Assembly (NCBI GenBank): GCA_021779665.1
Contig: JAJYAG010000012.1
Span: forward strand, 1-64,000
Source of the DNA: Bacteroidota bacterium
GTDB lineage: Bacteria > Bacteroidota > Bacteroidia > Bacteroidales > JAAUTT01
Length of the DNA stretch: 64,000 bases
Reading direction: 5' to 3'
Made by a program: the position numbers and the translations under genes. The notes below the pieces were generated by a model. It had not been told where the DNA came from, made no database searches, and saw nothing but the letters and a program-made list of their open reading frames with translations. The first letter of the stretch is position 1. Every line of letters begins with the position of its first letter. Shown piece by piece: positions 35,653-45,697 of this stretch.

Positions 35653-36042
35653 TTATAATTCACAATTGTTAGAAACCAATTTAACGGGAAAGGAGAGCAA
35701 AGTTTCAAAATCTTTACCGGTATTTATCATATCTTCATCATCTTTATCAAAATGCCACAAGATTTCGACTTTATGAGAAGCATCCGAAAGCATTGTTACA
35801 CGTTTAAGGAAGCTGTACAACCTTTTTGCCGAAGAAGAATTAAAATATTCCAGTTGAATTGAAACTTTAGTAACATCGTTAGGAGTTTTTTTGTATTCGT
35901 CAACCCATTCGATGAGTGGATTATAGAATTTAAAAGAATCTTCGGATATTGATCTGCCTTTTATTATTAGCGAACCTTCTTCTGGGTCAAACCTGACAGA
36001 CGGAGTCTTCAGGGTTTGTCCGATAACAAGAGAATTAAGCAT
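35653..36042 (-). CDS. SiaC-family (DUF1987) regulatory phosphoprotein
   Basis: The 129-residue protein matches the DUF1987/SiaC family: TPSVRFDPEEGSLIIKGRSISEDSFKFYNPLIEWVDEY, VSIQLEYFNSSSAKRLYSFL and VEILWHFDKDDEDM. In Pseudomonas, SiaC is phosphorylated on a threonine by SiaB, dephosphorylated by the SiaA phosphatase, and when unphosphorylated activates the SiaD diguanylate cyclase. At the equivalent loop this protein has serines (FNSSSAK) where I remember a threonine. No SiaA, SiaB or SiaD homologue is in the window. It lies 38 bases downstream of the giant surface-protein gene on the same strand and could be co-transcribed with it. Confidence 0.85.
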   Translation of the reverse strand: MLNSLVIGQTLKTPSVRFDPEEGSLIIKGRSISEDSFKFYNPLIEWVDEYKKTPNDVTKVSIQLEYFNSSSAKRLYSFLKRVTMLSDASHKVEILWHFDKDDEDMINTGKDFETLLSFPVKLVSNNCEL

Positions 36043-36080
36043 TTTATTTATATAATGGTGTTAATACTATAAAAATCGCT

Positions 36081-39000
36081 TTAATTATTAGGTTTTCTGT
36101 ATAAGTCGCCGGTATTTGGACGGTGAGTTACAATAATTGCACCCGAAATATTGCTTTTTACCAGACCACATCCTCCTGTTACTTCACAATAATAGTACAA
36201 AGTTCCGTCGGAAGCTGAAGAGGGCGTATAAGAAGCGGATGTAGCTCCGGCAATGGGTGTACCTCCGGAATTGCTTGAAATTGCATTACTATACCATTGG
36301 TAAGTTAAGGTACCCTGTCCGGTAGCTGTAACACTCATAGCTGCAAAGGCATCGCCGTTACATTTTGTTTGTGTGAGGGTAGATTGGGAGGAGATGGAGG
36401 TAGCTGCATTCATTGCAATAACCATTGATCTTGCACTACTGGTTCCACAACCATTGGTTGCTTTAACGCTAAGAGTACCCGTTGTAGCATTATTTGCAAA
36501 ATCTATACTCACCGTATTGGTAGTTCCGGTAATAAATGCCCCGGTTCCTGAGTAAGTCCATTCATATGTTACCGAAGGATCATTAGGAACAGTATATACA
36601 ACATCATTTTGTCCCTGACAAACCGGACTGCTGCTTACAGTGAAATTGGCAGGCTGCTGTGCAAGTAAAGGAAATGTTATTATAACATCGTCAAATGATG
36701 AACACCCTCCGTTGGAAATTGTCCAACGCAATGTGTAAGTTGATCCGTTTGTACCACTAAAGTTACTATTATTAACAGTAGGATTGGATACAGTCCCTCC
36801 TGTTCCTGATACTACAGTCCACAATCCTGAATATGCTCCCGAATTATTCCCAGCAAGAACCGCACTTGTTCCACCACATAAGGATTGATCAGGCCCCGCA
36901 TTAGAAGTTGTTGGTACAGTGTAGCTTGTAACAGTAGTCACATCACATACCCCCGTATGCGAAACCCCTGCCGGATAATGATATGTAAAACCCGTAAGCT
37001 GATACACTCCACCTGTCGTTCCTGTTGGCAGATTGAAAGGAAATGATGCTGGAGATAATGGAGACTGAGCAACCCCATTGATTGTATAATTTACAGTGTA
37101 AGGTCCATAAATGGTATAGGCGGTGGAAAGAGTTACGGGTATACCCGCTGTTCCGCAAATTGCACCGGAAGGTGCTAACCTTATTCTTGGTTTCGGAGTA
37201 TTGATACAACCTAATGTATAACTGTTGGTGCCATCAGCGTCAATGACTATTCTCGCGTTTGTTTCAGCAGATCCGTTGTAATCATCACCGGAAGCAGAAG
37301 ATGACAATTCAATCCAGTTAGTCCCAGAGTACTCTGCCACTCTCATGTCGGATAAACCGAACTGAGTCATCAAAGGAGTTAAATTACTGGCAGGGTCCCA
37401 CTGAATATTTACTATTGCCTGACTTCCGGCAGGTGCACTTACATTCCAGTATTCGTCCTCATTTATTGCTGTTAAAGGTGTACTAAAGGAATTAAGAATG
37501 CTTGGATTAATATATTCTACAGTCCAGTCCTGGGTACCTGTTTGAGTGGCTCTAAGTGAAAACTTATTACCTGCTTCGGAAATATTTCCGACTGGGAACC
37601 TGAAATAAGTATCACCCTGATTTATCCTTTTAGTTAATGGTCCTGTTACATAAGAACTCGAACTTCCACCTTCGGGAAAAACGCAGTTTATCATCGTATT
37701 TGTTAAGTGCAAAGTGTTGGTGGAAGACGACTTAATTATACCATCAGTCAACAAAAGATTACCTTTAACATCAATAGGCGAATTCAGGGTAAGACCTGAA
37801 GCATTGGATATCTCCAGATTATTAAATGTATTAGTTCCTGAAAAACTGGAAATATTCTGAGGACTTGCACCAGAAAAGTTCACAGTTGCATTAGCTCCAG
37901 TACCCGCAACGAATGCCCCGGAACTAAGCTCCATAACTCCGTTTATATTCAACTTTCTGTTATATACGCTATTGTCAAGTATTGGCCCGTTAATAAGCAG
38001 CTGGTTACATATTGATAAATCTTTGTTAGGAAGTATCCTGCTACCAGTACCTGAAAAAATAATTGAAGGGATAACGTCTAATCTGTCAGCAATAAGAGTA
38101 TAAGTGCCAGCTCCCCCATACTCAAGTGTTCCTCCTCCTGATGCACAATCAAAAAATGAAGTAAACCTTCCCGCAGGCAAATCCCCATCTTCCATATATA
38201 GTTTACCAGCACCTAAAACTGTTCCCAAATTATGCCCATAATAAGGGGCCACGATTCTCAATAAGTTGTTTATTGTTGTTTGATATGAAAAACAATTATT
38301 TGAAACTACTGACACCTGATGATTTACATTAACAATAAAGCCATCCGGACCGCCTGTCAGAGTATAAGGATCACCTCCTGTCTGGAGCCAGGTGGCAGGA
38401 TCATTCCAGTTGCCATCCTTAATACTCGTAAACTCAGGAATATTGTTAGGAATTGCCGGATCGTTCCCGGCTGTATAGGCCCCACTTAGATTGACTGTTC
38501 CGGCAGGAAAATTAAAAGTGATCTTATGAGTTGTCTCATTAACGTTATCTGTTCCTGCCCCAGCAGCAGCTTTACTCCAGCTGGTTCCGGGTAAAATTAG
38601 TCGGGCAGCAACATAATTACTTTCTGGCCCTCCTTTAACATCAGAAGCACTGTAGTTTAACTGCAAAGATCCTGAAAAAGGCTGATCTCCCTGGCTTTCA
38701 ACTTCCCAATAATAACCAAGAACATTGTTGGGGTCCCAAACTGCCGGATGGTTTTCATTAATATTGTTTATACGAATACTTTTAGTGGCGCTGTTTGAAA
38801 CAACTGTAAGTAAAGCAGGTGTATACTTTCCACTTACCCCCAGAGGGAACAAGAAGGTTGCCCCACCCGAGGGGCCAAAAATCTTCTCAATACCCAAATT
38901 ACTAAGAACTCCATCGGAAATAATCATCTTGGTTAAACCATAACCACTACCTATGATATTACTTGCTTGCTGCAAAGTCAGCAAATTCTGATTAATATCG

Positions 39001-42000
39001 AGAATTCCCTGGGTTAGTAACAGATTTTTCTGAAGAGTTATATCATTTTCAATTCGAGCGCCAAAAGGGTCATTCAGCTCAAACTGTCCATAAGTTCCTG
39101 TACCTTTTATAATATGAAGTTCTGATCCTCCGGACAAGACTAATCCACCATTATTGTCGGTGTAAGTTCCATTATTTGTAACATCTCCATTTACGGTAAA
39201 TTTATTAGCACCAAGAATAAAAGATCCACCTGAAATAGTAAGATCATTTCTTACAAGACCTGATTTATTAACTGACAAACTTGTAACCGGACTTACATTA
39301 AGATTATAAAAGTCAATTGGCGATGTTCCAAGTATGCTCTGACTTCCGCCATTAAAAATGGTAGTATTGTTAAAATGGTTGTAGGATCCGTTATTATCCA
39401 GATTGCCTTTTATAGTAACATTGATGTTGTAATTAGTATTTGCATCAAAAATGCTGTTTGCATTAGAGAGTGTTAGATTACCATTCAAAACAAGTGGATT
39501 AACCATGAGTTTTACGGTTGAAGCAGCCGTAGACCCAGTTATAGTTAAGTTATTAAGAGCAATATTGGCATCCATCTGGTAATTCTGAGTTGCTGATGCA
39601 GCTGTTAACCCAGTTAATAATGATGCAGGAGTAGGTGTATAAATAATGGTTCCTCCTGTCACATTACTTGTTTCAGGCCTAAGGTAAAGATCGCCGTAGC
39701 TATTACCTCCACCGCCTCTAACAATTGCCAGGGTACTTGTTCCGGACATATTGAAGGAACTACCGGCATTAAATACTTCAAGCAAAGCACAATTAGGCAC
39801 CCCCGCCCTGTTCTGTCCATTAATAATTACAGCACTGTTACCACTTTGTGAATACTTTAAAACTCCGTCTGTAGTTGCAGGATTCCTGCGAATCATACCA
39901 TTCACAAACAAAGTTCCACCCTGAACATCTATTTCGGAGAATCCTCCACCTGAGTATTCGATATCATTATTAGCATTGTCAGAGCCAGATTCTCTTCCAA
40001 CAAATACCCTTCCATTAATTATAGTCAATTTACCTGAGAGGTATACATCATTATTATTTGAATTATTATTAGCAATATTTACATCCGAGGTAGTATTGAT
40101 ATATAAGCCGGCAGTGGAAGGAATGATAAATGGACTTGTTGTTGTAATCGGCAAGTCTCCTGTCCTTTGGTACTTCAATGTGCCATTCTGAAGAGTAAGC
40201 CAGTTATTAACCTGAAAATTAACGGTTCCCCCAATATTTATCGTTAAAGTAACATCCTGAGATGAACCTTTGTTAATGGTTACATTTCCTAAATCTGTTC
40301 TTGGCGTTCCAGAAGTATTGGTAAGAAAAGCATTACTATTTCCAAAGAAAGTAACAGGTGCTTTTGTCAGATTTACATAACTTCTTGTAGTTGTCCCTGA
40401 TTCAATTGCATTTGTCGAATTATTAATTAAACTACCTCCAATTGATAAACTCTGGCTTGTGTTAGATCCCCAAACATCAATTCCAGCTCTGGGAGCTACT
40501 ATTACATCACCAAAAACAACAACATTTTGAGCACCACCACCATTGCCGCCATACCATCCAAATGCGCCACCCTGAATGTCCATATTACCATGAATCGTTA
40601 TGGTTTTTGAAACTCGAACAATACTACCAGGATAGTCACCATTCCATGTCGGACAGAACCAGGAGTCCGCATTCTGACCTCTCATTATCAAATCACCATA
40701 AATTGTAAGGTCGTTATTTGGAAATATAATATTTGAACCTCCTAAAGGTGAGATAATTAAATTTCCATAGGATGCCACTCCATTTGGCAACCAATAGGTT
40801 GTACCAGGGTCAGGTTCAGTGGAATATAATTCTGTTGTCCCTAAGTTCTGATTGAAATCTGAAAAGTCTCCTGCAGGCATAACAAAATAACTTCCGCTTA
40901 AAGATGTGGTTGTTAACCTAAAATTACCATTACCATTAGGATGACTTGTTACTAATCCAAAACTTGAATTTGTGTTATAGCCAATATCTAGGCATGATCC
41001 CTTTTCTATTTGCAAAGTAGCACAACTTCTTGGATCAACATTATTCGTAATCCATGGATCAGTTCTGTCTCTGTCAAGATATATACTATCAAGACCGCCA
41101 ATTACAACTATATCATTAATGCCAGGAACCGCCCCGCCAGTATTTGCTAAACCGGTATTACTTGAGAATGACCAGTTATTTGCATTGCTCCACAGGCCGC
41201 TTCCTGCTGCAGCTCCATTAATCCTGCTATAAAAAACCAAAGGAGTGCCAAAGGGATTTTGTCCAACATTATCTCCAGCAGTATAATCGCCATCAATAAA
41301 ACTTACATTTTCAAGGAAAACTCCACTGCCGGGCTCACCAATGACATTATTATTTTCATCAACATCATTAAAATTCCCATTTGTCCAGCCATAGGCGCCA
41401 GAATTGTACCGAGCAGCAACATACTCAACCTCAGTACCAACAACATCACTCTGATTGTATGTATATCCATGTATAACAGTCGCGGTCCCGAGATTAAAAC
41501 CTGATGATTTTACACGCCAAAAATAGGTAAGACAAAAATTCTTAACTTGAGTGGCCGGATGTTCGTACCCCACTGGTACAATTGTAACTTCACCGTATGT
41601 TGTCGGAACGCCGTTAAGACTAATGCTTGCTGGGGTGTATTTCACAGCTCTCGCAGGAGTTATTGTAGGAGCACCTAAAGGAAAAGTAAACGAGGTTGAA
41701 GTTGATGAATAAGCTTTTGTTATACCACCATCCCCTGCACCACCACTTGTCTGGATGTATCTTGAGGCATTACTGTTAACAATAGACGCGGCAGTGTTTA
41801 GCTTTAAATTGTACGTGTTTATGTTAAACAGTTTATCCTGAGAGAAAGTTAAAGCTCCATTAATAGTCAGATTAGAAGACAATGAAACCGGAGCCGTAGC
41901 TGCATTCGTATTGTTTAACTCCAGATTGTTAAAAATACCATTGCCATTTCCTCCAATATCCTGAACAGAAGTACCGTTAAGCTGAATTTTACCAGTTCCC

Positions 42001-44831
42001 GGAGAACTAATATGGGTGCCTGAGTTTGTAATATTCCCTGCAACATAAACAACTTTTCCGCCATCGTCCAACACACCTTGTGCTAAACTAAGATTTCCCT
42101 GAACTGTTAGTGAGGTTTGAGTACCTGCAACTATTAACTTGTTAGAATTATCAAACGTAAGATTTCCAAGTCCTACAGAGCCATTGTCTATGGTACCATC
42201 TATTGTTAATGCCTGATCAGCAGATCCGTTCATTAAAGTTGTATTTGTTCCGGAGTTATAAACTCCGGAAGCTCCAATGGTAAAATTTCCACCAATGGCT
42301 ACATCCAGGTTATTAGCGATTAAACCTCCTGAACTTATTGTCAAATTTTTTAAAACATTTATTGGGTAGGTATTCAGCTGGATATTAGTTGATGAACCTG
42401 TGTTCCGGTTTATTACTAAATTCCCAAATGGAGCAGCAACACTTTGTATCAGATGCGGAGTAACATCTCCTGCAGCCGTAGCAGGCAACAACTCAAATGT
42501 ACCTCCTGTTACATTGGAATTTGAACTTGATGACTTTATTGCTATGGCATATGCAGGAACAGCTGTAGCACAAACATCATATATTTTGATGGTACCACCT
42601 GTCATTGAAAATATATTACTTGCGTTATTAATGTTAAATGTTGCGTAGCTCCCACTTGTCCCATTAGAAGCTCTTGTAGTTAACACTCCGGATGTAGAGG
42701 TTAAGGATGCAATGGAAGCATAAGAAACAGGCCGAACAAACCTGCCTCTAAGAATAGAAGTGCCTGCACTCTGCGAAAATGATGCTCCTGAACTGGTTGT
42801 TCCATTTTCCCTTAACTGCTTGGTATCAATAACACCACCATTTATGTCGATTTGACCTGGGGAAACATTGTCATACAAAATCCCGGCAGATTCACGTGTT
42901 GATAAATAACCATCATTTACAATTAATTTACCATATACAAGCAAAGCCTGGGGATTAGTATTTACTGCATTTACCCCGTTAACAGATCCGGTACCGCCTG
43001 AAACACCATAAGCTATATTTACTTCTCCATAATTATCTGCAGTTGTAAGAACAATCACATCCGGCCCATCCAATACCAATGCCCCATTTGCCGGGATAAT
43101 GTAATTACTTACGGGAGTTCCACCTGCACCTCCTTCAGTCAATGAAGGAATTACTGTTAAGCCTTTCAAAACAAGTGTACCGGTTTTAATCCACAATGCT
43201 TTCTTAAGATCAGGATTAGCACCTGCATTCTCACCACCCGAAATATTAGCACCAAATAATCTGAAATTCTGATAAGATGAGGATTGAACAGAAAGTTTAA
43301 AGGTTTGATCTATCCCTTTGTCAAGTATTAAATTATAAAAATCAGTTTGACCATTACACAATAATGTATTATCAGAAGAACCTTTGAAGTAAACCGTTGC
43401 AAATCCAGCACTTGCGCCAGACGGGAATAAGTTAAACACAGGATAACTGAGGTTTGTAAACCTAACAGAGCCGTTATTAATTAAATTCCCATTTAAAATG
43501 ATTCGATGAGAGGTATTCTCATAATAGTTCAGATACCCTCCTGTTGTACCTGCTAATCCTGCGGCTAAAGGATTAGTTGTTCCACTGGTTGATCCGGAAC
43601 CAACTCTTATACTCCCTCCGTTATCAACAGTTACATCTCCCTGAACAGTTAATTGTAACCGTTGAGCTGTATTATCATTAATCTGAAAGGTTCCTCCTTT
43701 TATCTGTAAGGTCCCATTTATCAATAAATTATTAACCTGAACAGCATTTGCTCCTGATTTATTTATAACAAGGTTATTATATGGAGTCTGGCTGGGAAGA
43801 TTGAAATTTGCTCCATTATAAAATTCAGTAGTACCTCCTCCTGAATTTACAAAAGTATTCATACCCGAAGTTACAGCAGGAAAATATGAGGAAGCAATTT
43901 TCATGGTTCCTTTGCCACTAAGCGCATATAAACTGGAATTAAACTTAAAAGTTGAAAGATCTAAAAACGCCCCCTCATTTATTGTTATGTCCAAATTAGT
44001 TGAAGCAATATTACCTGGAAGGGTAACCGTTCGTCCCGGGAGGATTACAACAAGATCGTAATTTCCAGGAATAGTAGTACCAATTTGAGTAGTTCCTCCC
44101 GGATCGGAAGTCCAGGTGGTAGGATTATCCCAGCTCCCGCTTTGATAAGAATAATATGTATCATAAAGCGATTTGACAAAAGTTGAAATAGGATCACTAA
44201 CCAAATCAACAGCGTTACCATAATTACAATCAGAACTGGCATGTTCCAAGGGAGCACTGCAATTGAAAACACCAGAACCAGTCGATGCCCAGGTTCCAGG
44301 GTATGTTACTGAGCCTCCGATAAAAACTTTGGAAGGACTGTCGTCACTTGTAAATGACCCCTGGTTGTCCGATCCTGTTTTGGTAAAATTACCTGATACG
44401 ATAATATAAGCATTTGCTGCAATATCTACCTGATTGTCAATGGTTAAATCACCTCTCACAATTAGTACACCACCATTATTAACAGTTATGTTATTTTTAT
44501 TTCCAAGTGTTAAGTTTCCAAGAATTACCAAGGTATCATTAACAATTAAATTTCCACCTCCTCCGCCAAAACTAACTGAACTGTTGGCAGTAATAAATCC
44601 ATTAACAGTTACATCAAAACTAATACCTGTATTTACCGGAGAGGGCCAAGATAACCAGCTGGCTGAGTTTTCCCAGTTTCCTGTATAATTATCTTTACTT
44701 ACTTCCTGTGAATAGGTAAAATCCGCAAAGACGAAAAGAGAGATTACTATCACACTTAGCTTAAAAAATACAAGCAAATCTCTCCTATTTTCCTTATACT
44801 TCGCGATATTTTCATTCCGTAATCCAGCCAT
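36081..44831 (-). CDS. giant modular surface protein
   Basis: The listed ORF opens with TTG at 44849; the ATG six codons later (MAGLRNENIAKYKENRR) is a better start and gives about 2,916 residues. A long signal peptide ends near ADFTYSQ. Modules on the pattern NWxxxxxW occur near residues 55, 233, 1218 and 2145 (GNWENSASWLSW, GSWDNPTTWTS, GLWSNANNWSF, GNWNDPATWLQ). They are separated by long beta-helix-like stretches (LTINGGTL-type steps). Each of three such stretches closes with an FPLG/FPVG module near 1056, 2003 and 2420. The C-terminal 350 residues are Ig/PKD-like (GPDQSLCGGTSAVLAG, SPVCQGQNDVVYTVPND). No type IX sorting domain is visible at the end (LYRKPNN). Probably a secreted adhesin or matrix protein. 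Confidence 0.85.
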   Translation of the reverse strand: MAGLRNENIAKYKENRRDLLVFFKLSVIVISLFVFADFTYSQEVSKDNYTGNWENSASWLSWPSPVNTGISFDVTVNGFITANSSVSFGGGGGNLIVNDTLVILGNLTLGNKNNITVNNGGVLIVRGDLTIDNQVDIAANAYIIVSGNFTKTGSDNQGSFTSDDSPSKVFIGGSVTYPGTWASTGSGVFNCSAPLEHASSDCNYGNAVDLVSDPISTFVKSLYDTYYSYQSGSWDNPTTWTSDPGGTTQIGTTIPGNYDLVVILPGRTVTLPGNIASTNLDITINEGAFLDLSTFKFNSSLYALSGKGTMKIASSYFPAVTSGMNTFVNSGGGTTEFYNGANFNLPSQTPYNNLVINKSGANAVQVNNLLINGTLQIKGGTFQINDNTAQRLQLTVQGDVTVDNGGSIRVGSGSTSGTTNPLAAGLAGTTGGYLNYYENTSHRIILNGNLINNGSVRFTNLSYPVFNLFPSGASAGFATVYFKGSSDNTLLCNGQTDFYNLILDKGIDQTFKLSVQSSSYQNFRLFGANISGGENAGANPDLKKALWIKTGTLVLKGLTVIPSLTEGGAGGTPVSNYIIPANGALVLDGPDVIVLTTADNYGEVNIAYGVSGGTGSVNGVNAVNTNPQALLVYGKLIVNDGYLSTRESAGILYDNVSPGQIDINGGVIDTKQLRENGTTSSGASFSQSAGTSILRGRFVRPVSYASIASLTSTSGVLTTRASNGTSGSYATFNINNASNIFSMTGGTIKIYDVCATAVPAYAIAIKSSSSNSNVTGGTFELLPATAAGDVTPHLIQSVAAPFGNLVINRNTGSSTNIQLNTYPINVLKNLTISSGGLIANNLDVAIGGNFTIGASGVYNSGTNTTLMNGSADQALTIDGTIDNGSVGLGNLTFDNSNKLIVAGTQTSLTVQGNLSLAQGVLDDGGKVVYVAGNITNSGTHISSPGTGKIQLNGTSVQDIGGNGNGIFNNLELNNTNAATAPVSLSSNLTINGALTFSQDKLFNINTYNLKLNTAASIVNSNASRYIQTSGGAGDGGITKAYSSTSTSFTFPLGAPTITPARAVKYTPASISLNGVPTTYGEVTIVPVGYEHPATQVKNFCLTYFWRVKSSGFNLGTATVIHGYTYNQSDVVGTEVEYVAARYNSGAYGWTNGNFNDVDENNNVIGEPGSGVFLENVSFIDGDYTAGDNVGQNPFGTPLVFYSRINGAAAGSGLWSNANNWSFSSNTGLANTGGAVPGINDIVVIGGLDSIYLDRDRTDPWITNNVDPRSCATLQIEKGSCLDIGYNTNSSFGLVTSHPNGNGNFRLTTTSLSGSYFVMPAGDFSDFNQNLGTTELYSTEPDPGTTYWLPNGVASYGNLIISPLGGSNIIFPNNDLTIYGDLIMRGQNADSWFCPTWNGDYPGSIVRVSKTITIHGNMDIQGGAFGWYGGNGGGAQNVVVFGDVIVAPRAGIDVWGSNTSQSLSIGGSLINNSTNAIESGTTTRSYVNLTKAPVTFFGNSNAFLTNTSGTPRTDLGNVTINKGSSQDVTLTINIGGTVNFQVNNWLTLQNGTLKYQRTGDLPITTTSPFIIPSTAGLYINTTSDVNIANNNSNNNDVYLSGKLTIINGRVFVGRESGSDNANNDIEYSGGGFSEIDVQGGTLFVNGMIRRNPATTDGVLKYSQSGNSAVIINGQNRAGVPNCALLEVFNAGSSFNMSGTSTLAIVRGGGGNSYGDLYLRPETSNVTGGTIIYTPTPASLLTGLTAASATQNYQMDANIALNNLTITGSTAASTVKLMVNPLVLNGNLTLSNANSIFDANTNYNINVTIKGNLDNNGSYNHFNNTTIFNGGSQSILGTSPIDFYNLNVSPVTSLSVNKSGLVRNDLTISGGSFILGANKFTVNGDVTNNGTYTDNNGGLVLSGGSELHIIKGTGTYGQFELNDPFGARIENDITLQKNLLLTQGILDINQNLLTLQQASNIIGSGYGLTKMIISDGVLSNLGIEKIFGPSGGATFLFPLGVSGKYTPALLTVVSNSATKSIRINNINENHPAVWDPNNVLGYYWEVESQGDQPFSGSLQLNYSASDVKGGPESNYVAARLILPGTSWSKAAAGAGTDNVNETTHKITFNFPAGTVNLSGAYTAGNDPAIPNNIPEFTSIKDGNWNDPATWLQTGGDPYTLTGGPDGFIVNVNHQVSVVSNNCFSYQTTINNLLRIVAPYYGHNLGTVLGAGKLYMEDGDLPAGRFTSFFDCASGGGTLEYGGAGTYTLIADRLDVIPSIIFSGTGSRILPNKDLSICNQLLINGPILDNSVYNRKLNINGVMELSSGAFVAGTGANATVNFSGASPQNISSFSGTNTFNNLEISNASGLTLNSPIDVKGNLLLTDGIIKSSSTNTLHLTNTMINCVFPEGGSSSSYVTGPLTKRINQGDTYFRFPVGNISEAGNKFSLRATQTGTQDWTVEYINPSILNSFSTPLTAINEDEYWNVSAPAGSQAIVNIQWDPASNLTPLMTQFGLSDMRVAEYSGTNWIELSSSASGDDYNGSAETNARIVIDADGTNSYTLGCINTPKPRIRLAPSGAICGTAGIPVTLSTAYTIYGPYTVNYTINGVAQSPLSPASFPFNLPTGTTGGVYQLTGFTYHYPAGVSHTGVCDVTTVTSYTVPTTSNAGPDQSLCGGTSAVLAGNNSGAYSGLWTVVSGTGGTVSNPTVNNSNFSGTNGSTYTLRWTISNGGCSSFDDVIITFPLLAQQPANFTVSSSPVCQGQNDVVYTVPNDPSVTYEWTYSGTGAFITGTTNTVSIDFANNATTGTLSVKATNGCGTSSARSMVIAMNAATSISSQSTLTQTKCNGDAFAAMSVTATGQGTLTYQWYSNAISSNSGGTPIAGATSASYTPSSASDGTLYYYCEVTGGCGLVKSNISGAIIVTHRPNTGDLYRKPNN

Positions 44832-45172
44832 ATATAATAATTTCTTCAAAGTTTCAATATAGGTCTTGTTATCATGAAGCCGATATCTAATTAATCTTTA
44901 ATATCGTCTCAGTTTACTCAGCTTAAACTTTTACGTATACATCTCCAATTGGTTATATATATTTACATCAACTGGAGGTAATTTTAAGCTATCTAACAAA
45001 AATCTTCCACGACTGTAAAAATCGCATAACTGAAAGTCTATAGATCGAGAAAAATACATCAAATAAATAATTATTCCAGATCTTTTAATAATATTCCCTT
45101 TTCCCACTTGTTATCTACACAGTTTATTATTGCTCAATACATAATTACCATTTTTAATTAATACTAACTCTT
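44832..45172. other. intergenic region, divergent promoters expected
   Basis: A 341-bp AT-rich gap separates the giant surface-protein gene from the divergent DoxX gene. Both promoters should lie here. I see no ORF, no convincing TAnnTTTG box on either strand, no AGGGGT-N13-CCTGTC element and no strong hairpin. Confidence 0.5.
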
Positions 45173-45676
45173 ATGCAGCAGTCAAATGTTTCTTATTCTT
45201 ACTCGGGAAGCCAGGTTACATTGCTGGTAGTTCTGAGAATACTCATCGGATGGCACTTTCTATACGAAGGGGTGACCAAACTTTTAAATCCCTCATGGTC
45301 GTCTTTAGGTTACCTTGCTGATTCTAAAGGTATTTTTGCTGATATGTTTCAAAACTGGGCCTCTAACCCTAACGCTGTAAGGACAATAGATTTTATGAAT
45401 GAATGGGGACTTACCCTCGTTGGTCTGGGTCTCATTATGGGTTGTTTAACGCGGATTTCAATTTTTGGAGGAATAGTTATGCTGGGATTCTATTACCTGT
45501 CGCACCCGCCAATGGTTGGCTATAAATATGCTTTACCAAGCGAAGGCTCTTACCTGTGGGTAAATAAAAACCTGATAGAGATTTTTGCACTGGCGGTGCT
45601 GTATGTATTCCCAACCCATCAAATAGTTGGCATCGACAGGCTTATCTTCAGCAAGAAGTACAATAAATCAATTTAA
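45173..45676 (+). CDS. DoxX-family membrane protein
   Basis: The 167-residue protein has four hydrophobic segments and the DoxX opening VVLRILIGWHFLYEGVTKLLNPSWS. A second conserved part, EWGLTLVGLGLIMGCLTRISIFGGIVMLGFYYL, follows, and an FALAVLYVFPT helix near the end. DoxX relatives include the thiosulfate:quinone oxidoreductase small subunit and many proteins of unknown role in the inner membrane. It is 21 bases before the Tat-exported Gfo/Idh gene. This DoxX plus oxidoreductase pairing recurs in Bacteroidota and suggests a shared redox or sugar pathway, which is inference. Confidence 0.85.
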   Translation: MQQSNVSYSYSGSQVTLLVVLRILIGWHFLYEGVTKLLNPSWSSLGYLADSKGIFADMFQNWASNPNAVRTIDFMNEWGLTLVGLGLIMGCLTRISIFGGIVMLGFYYLSHPPMVGYKYALPSEGSYLWVNKNLIEIFALAVLYVFPTHQIVGIDRLIFSKKYNKSI

Positions 45677-45697
45677 TAACCTTTTATTCATACTGAA

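Noticed and set aside
36373-44688. Many plus-strand ORFs inside the giant gene.
   Set aside because: They are shadows of a threonine-, asparagine- and glycine-rich coding sequence and have no family features.
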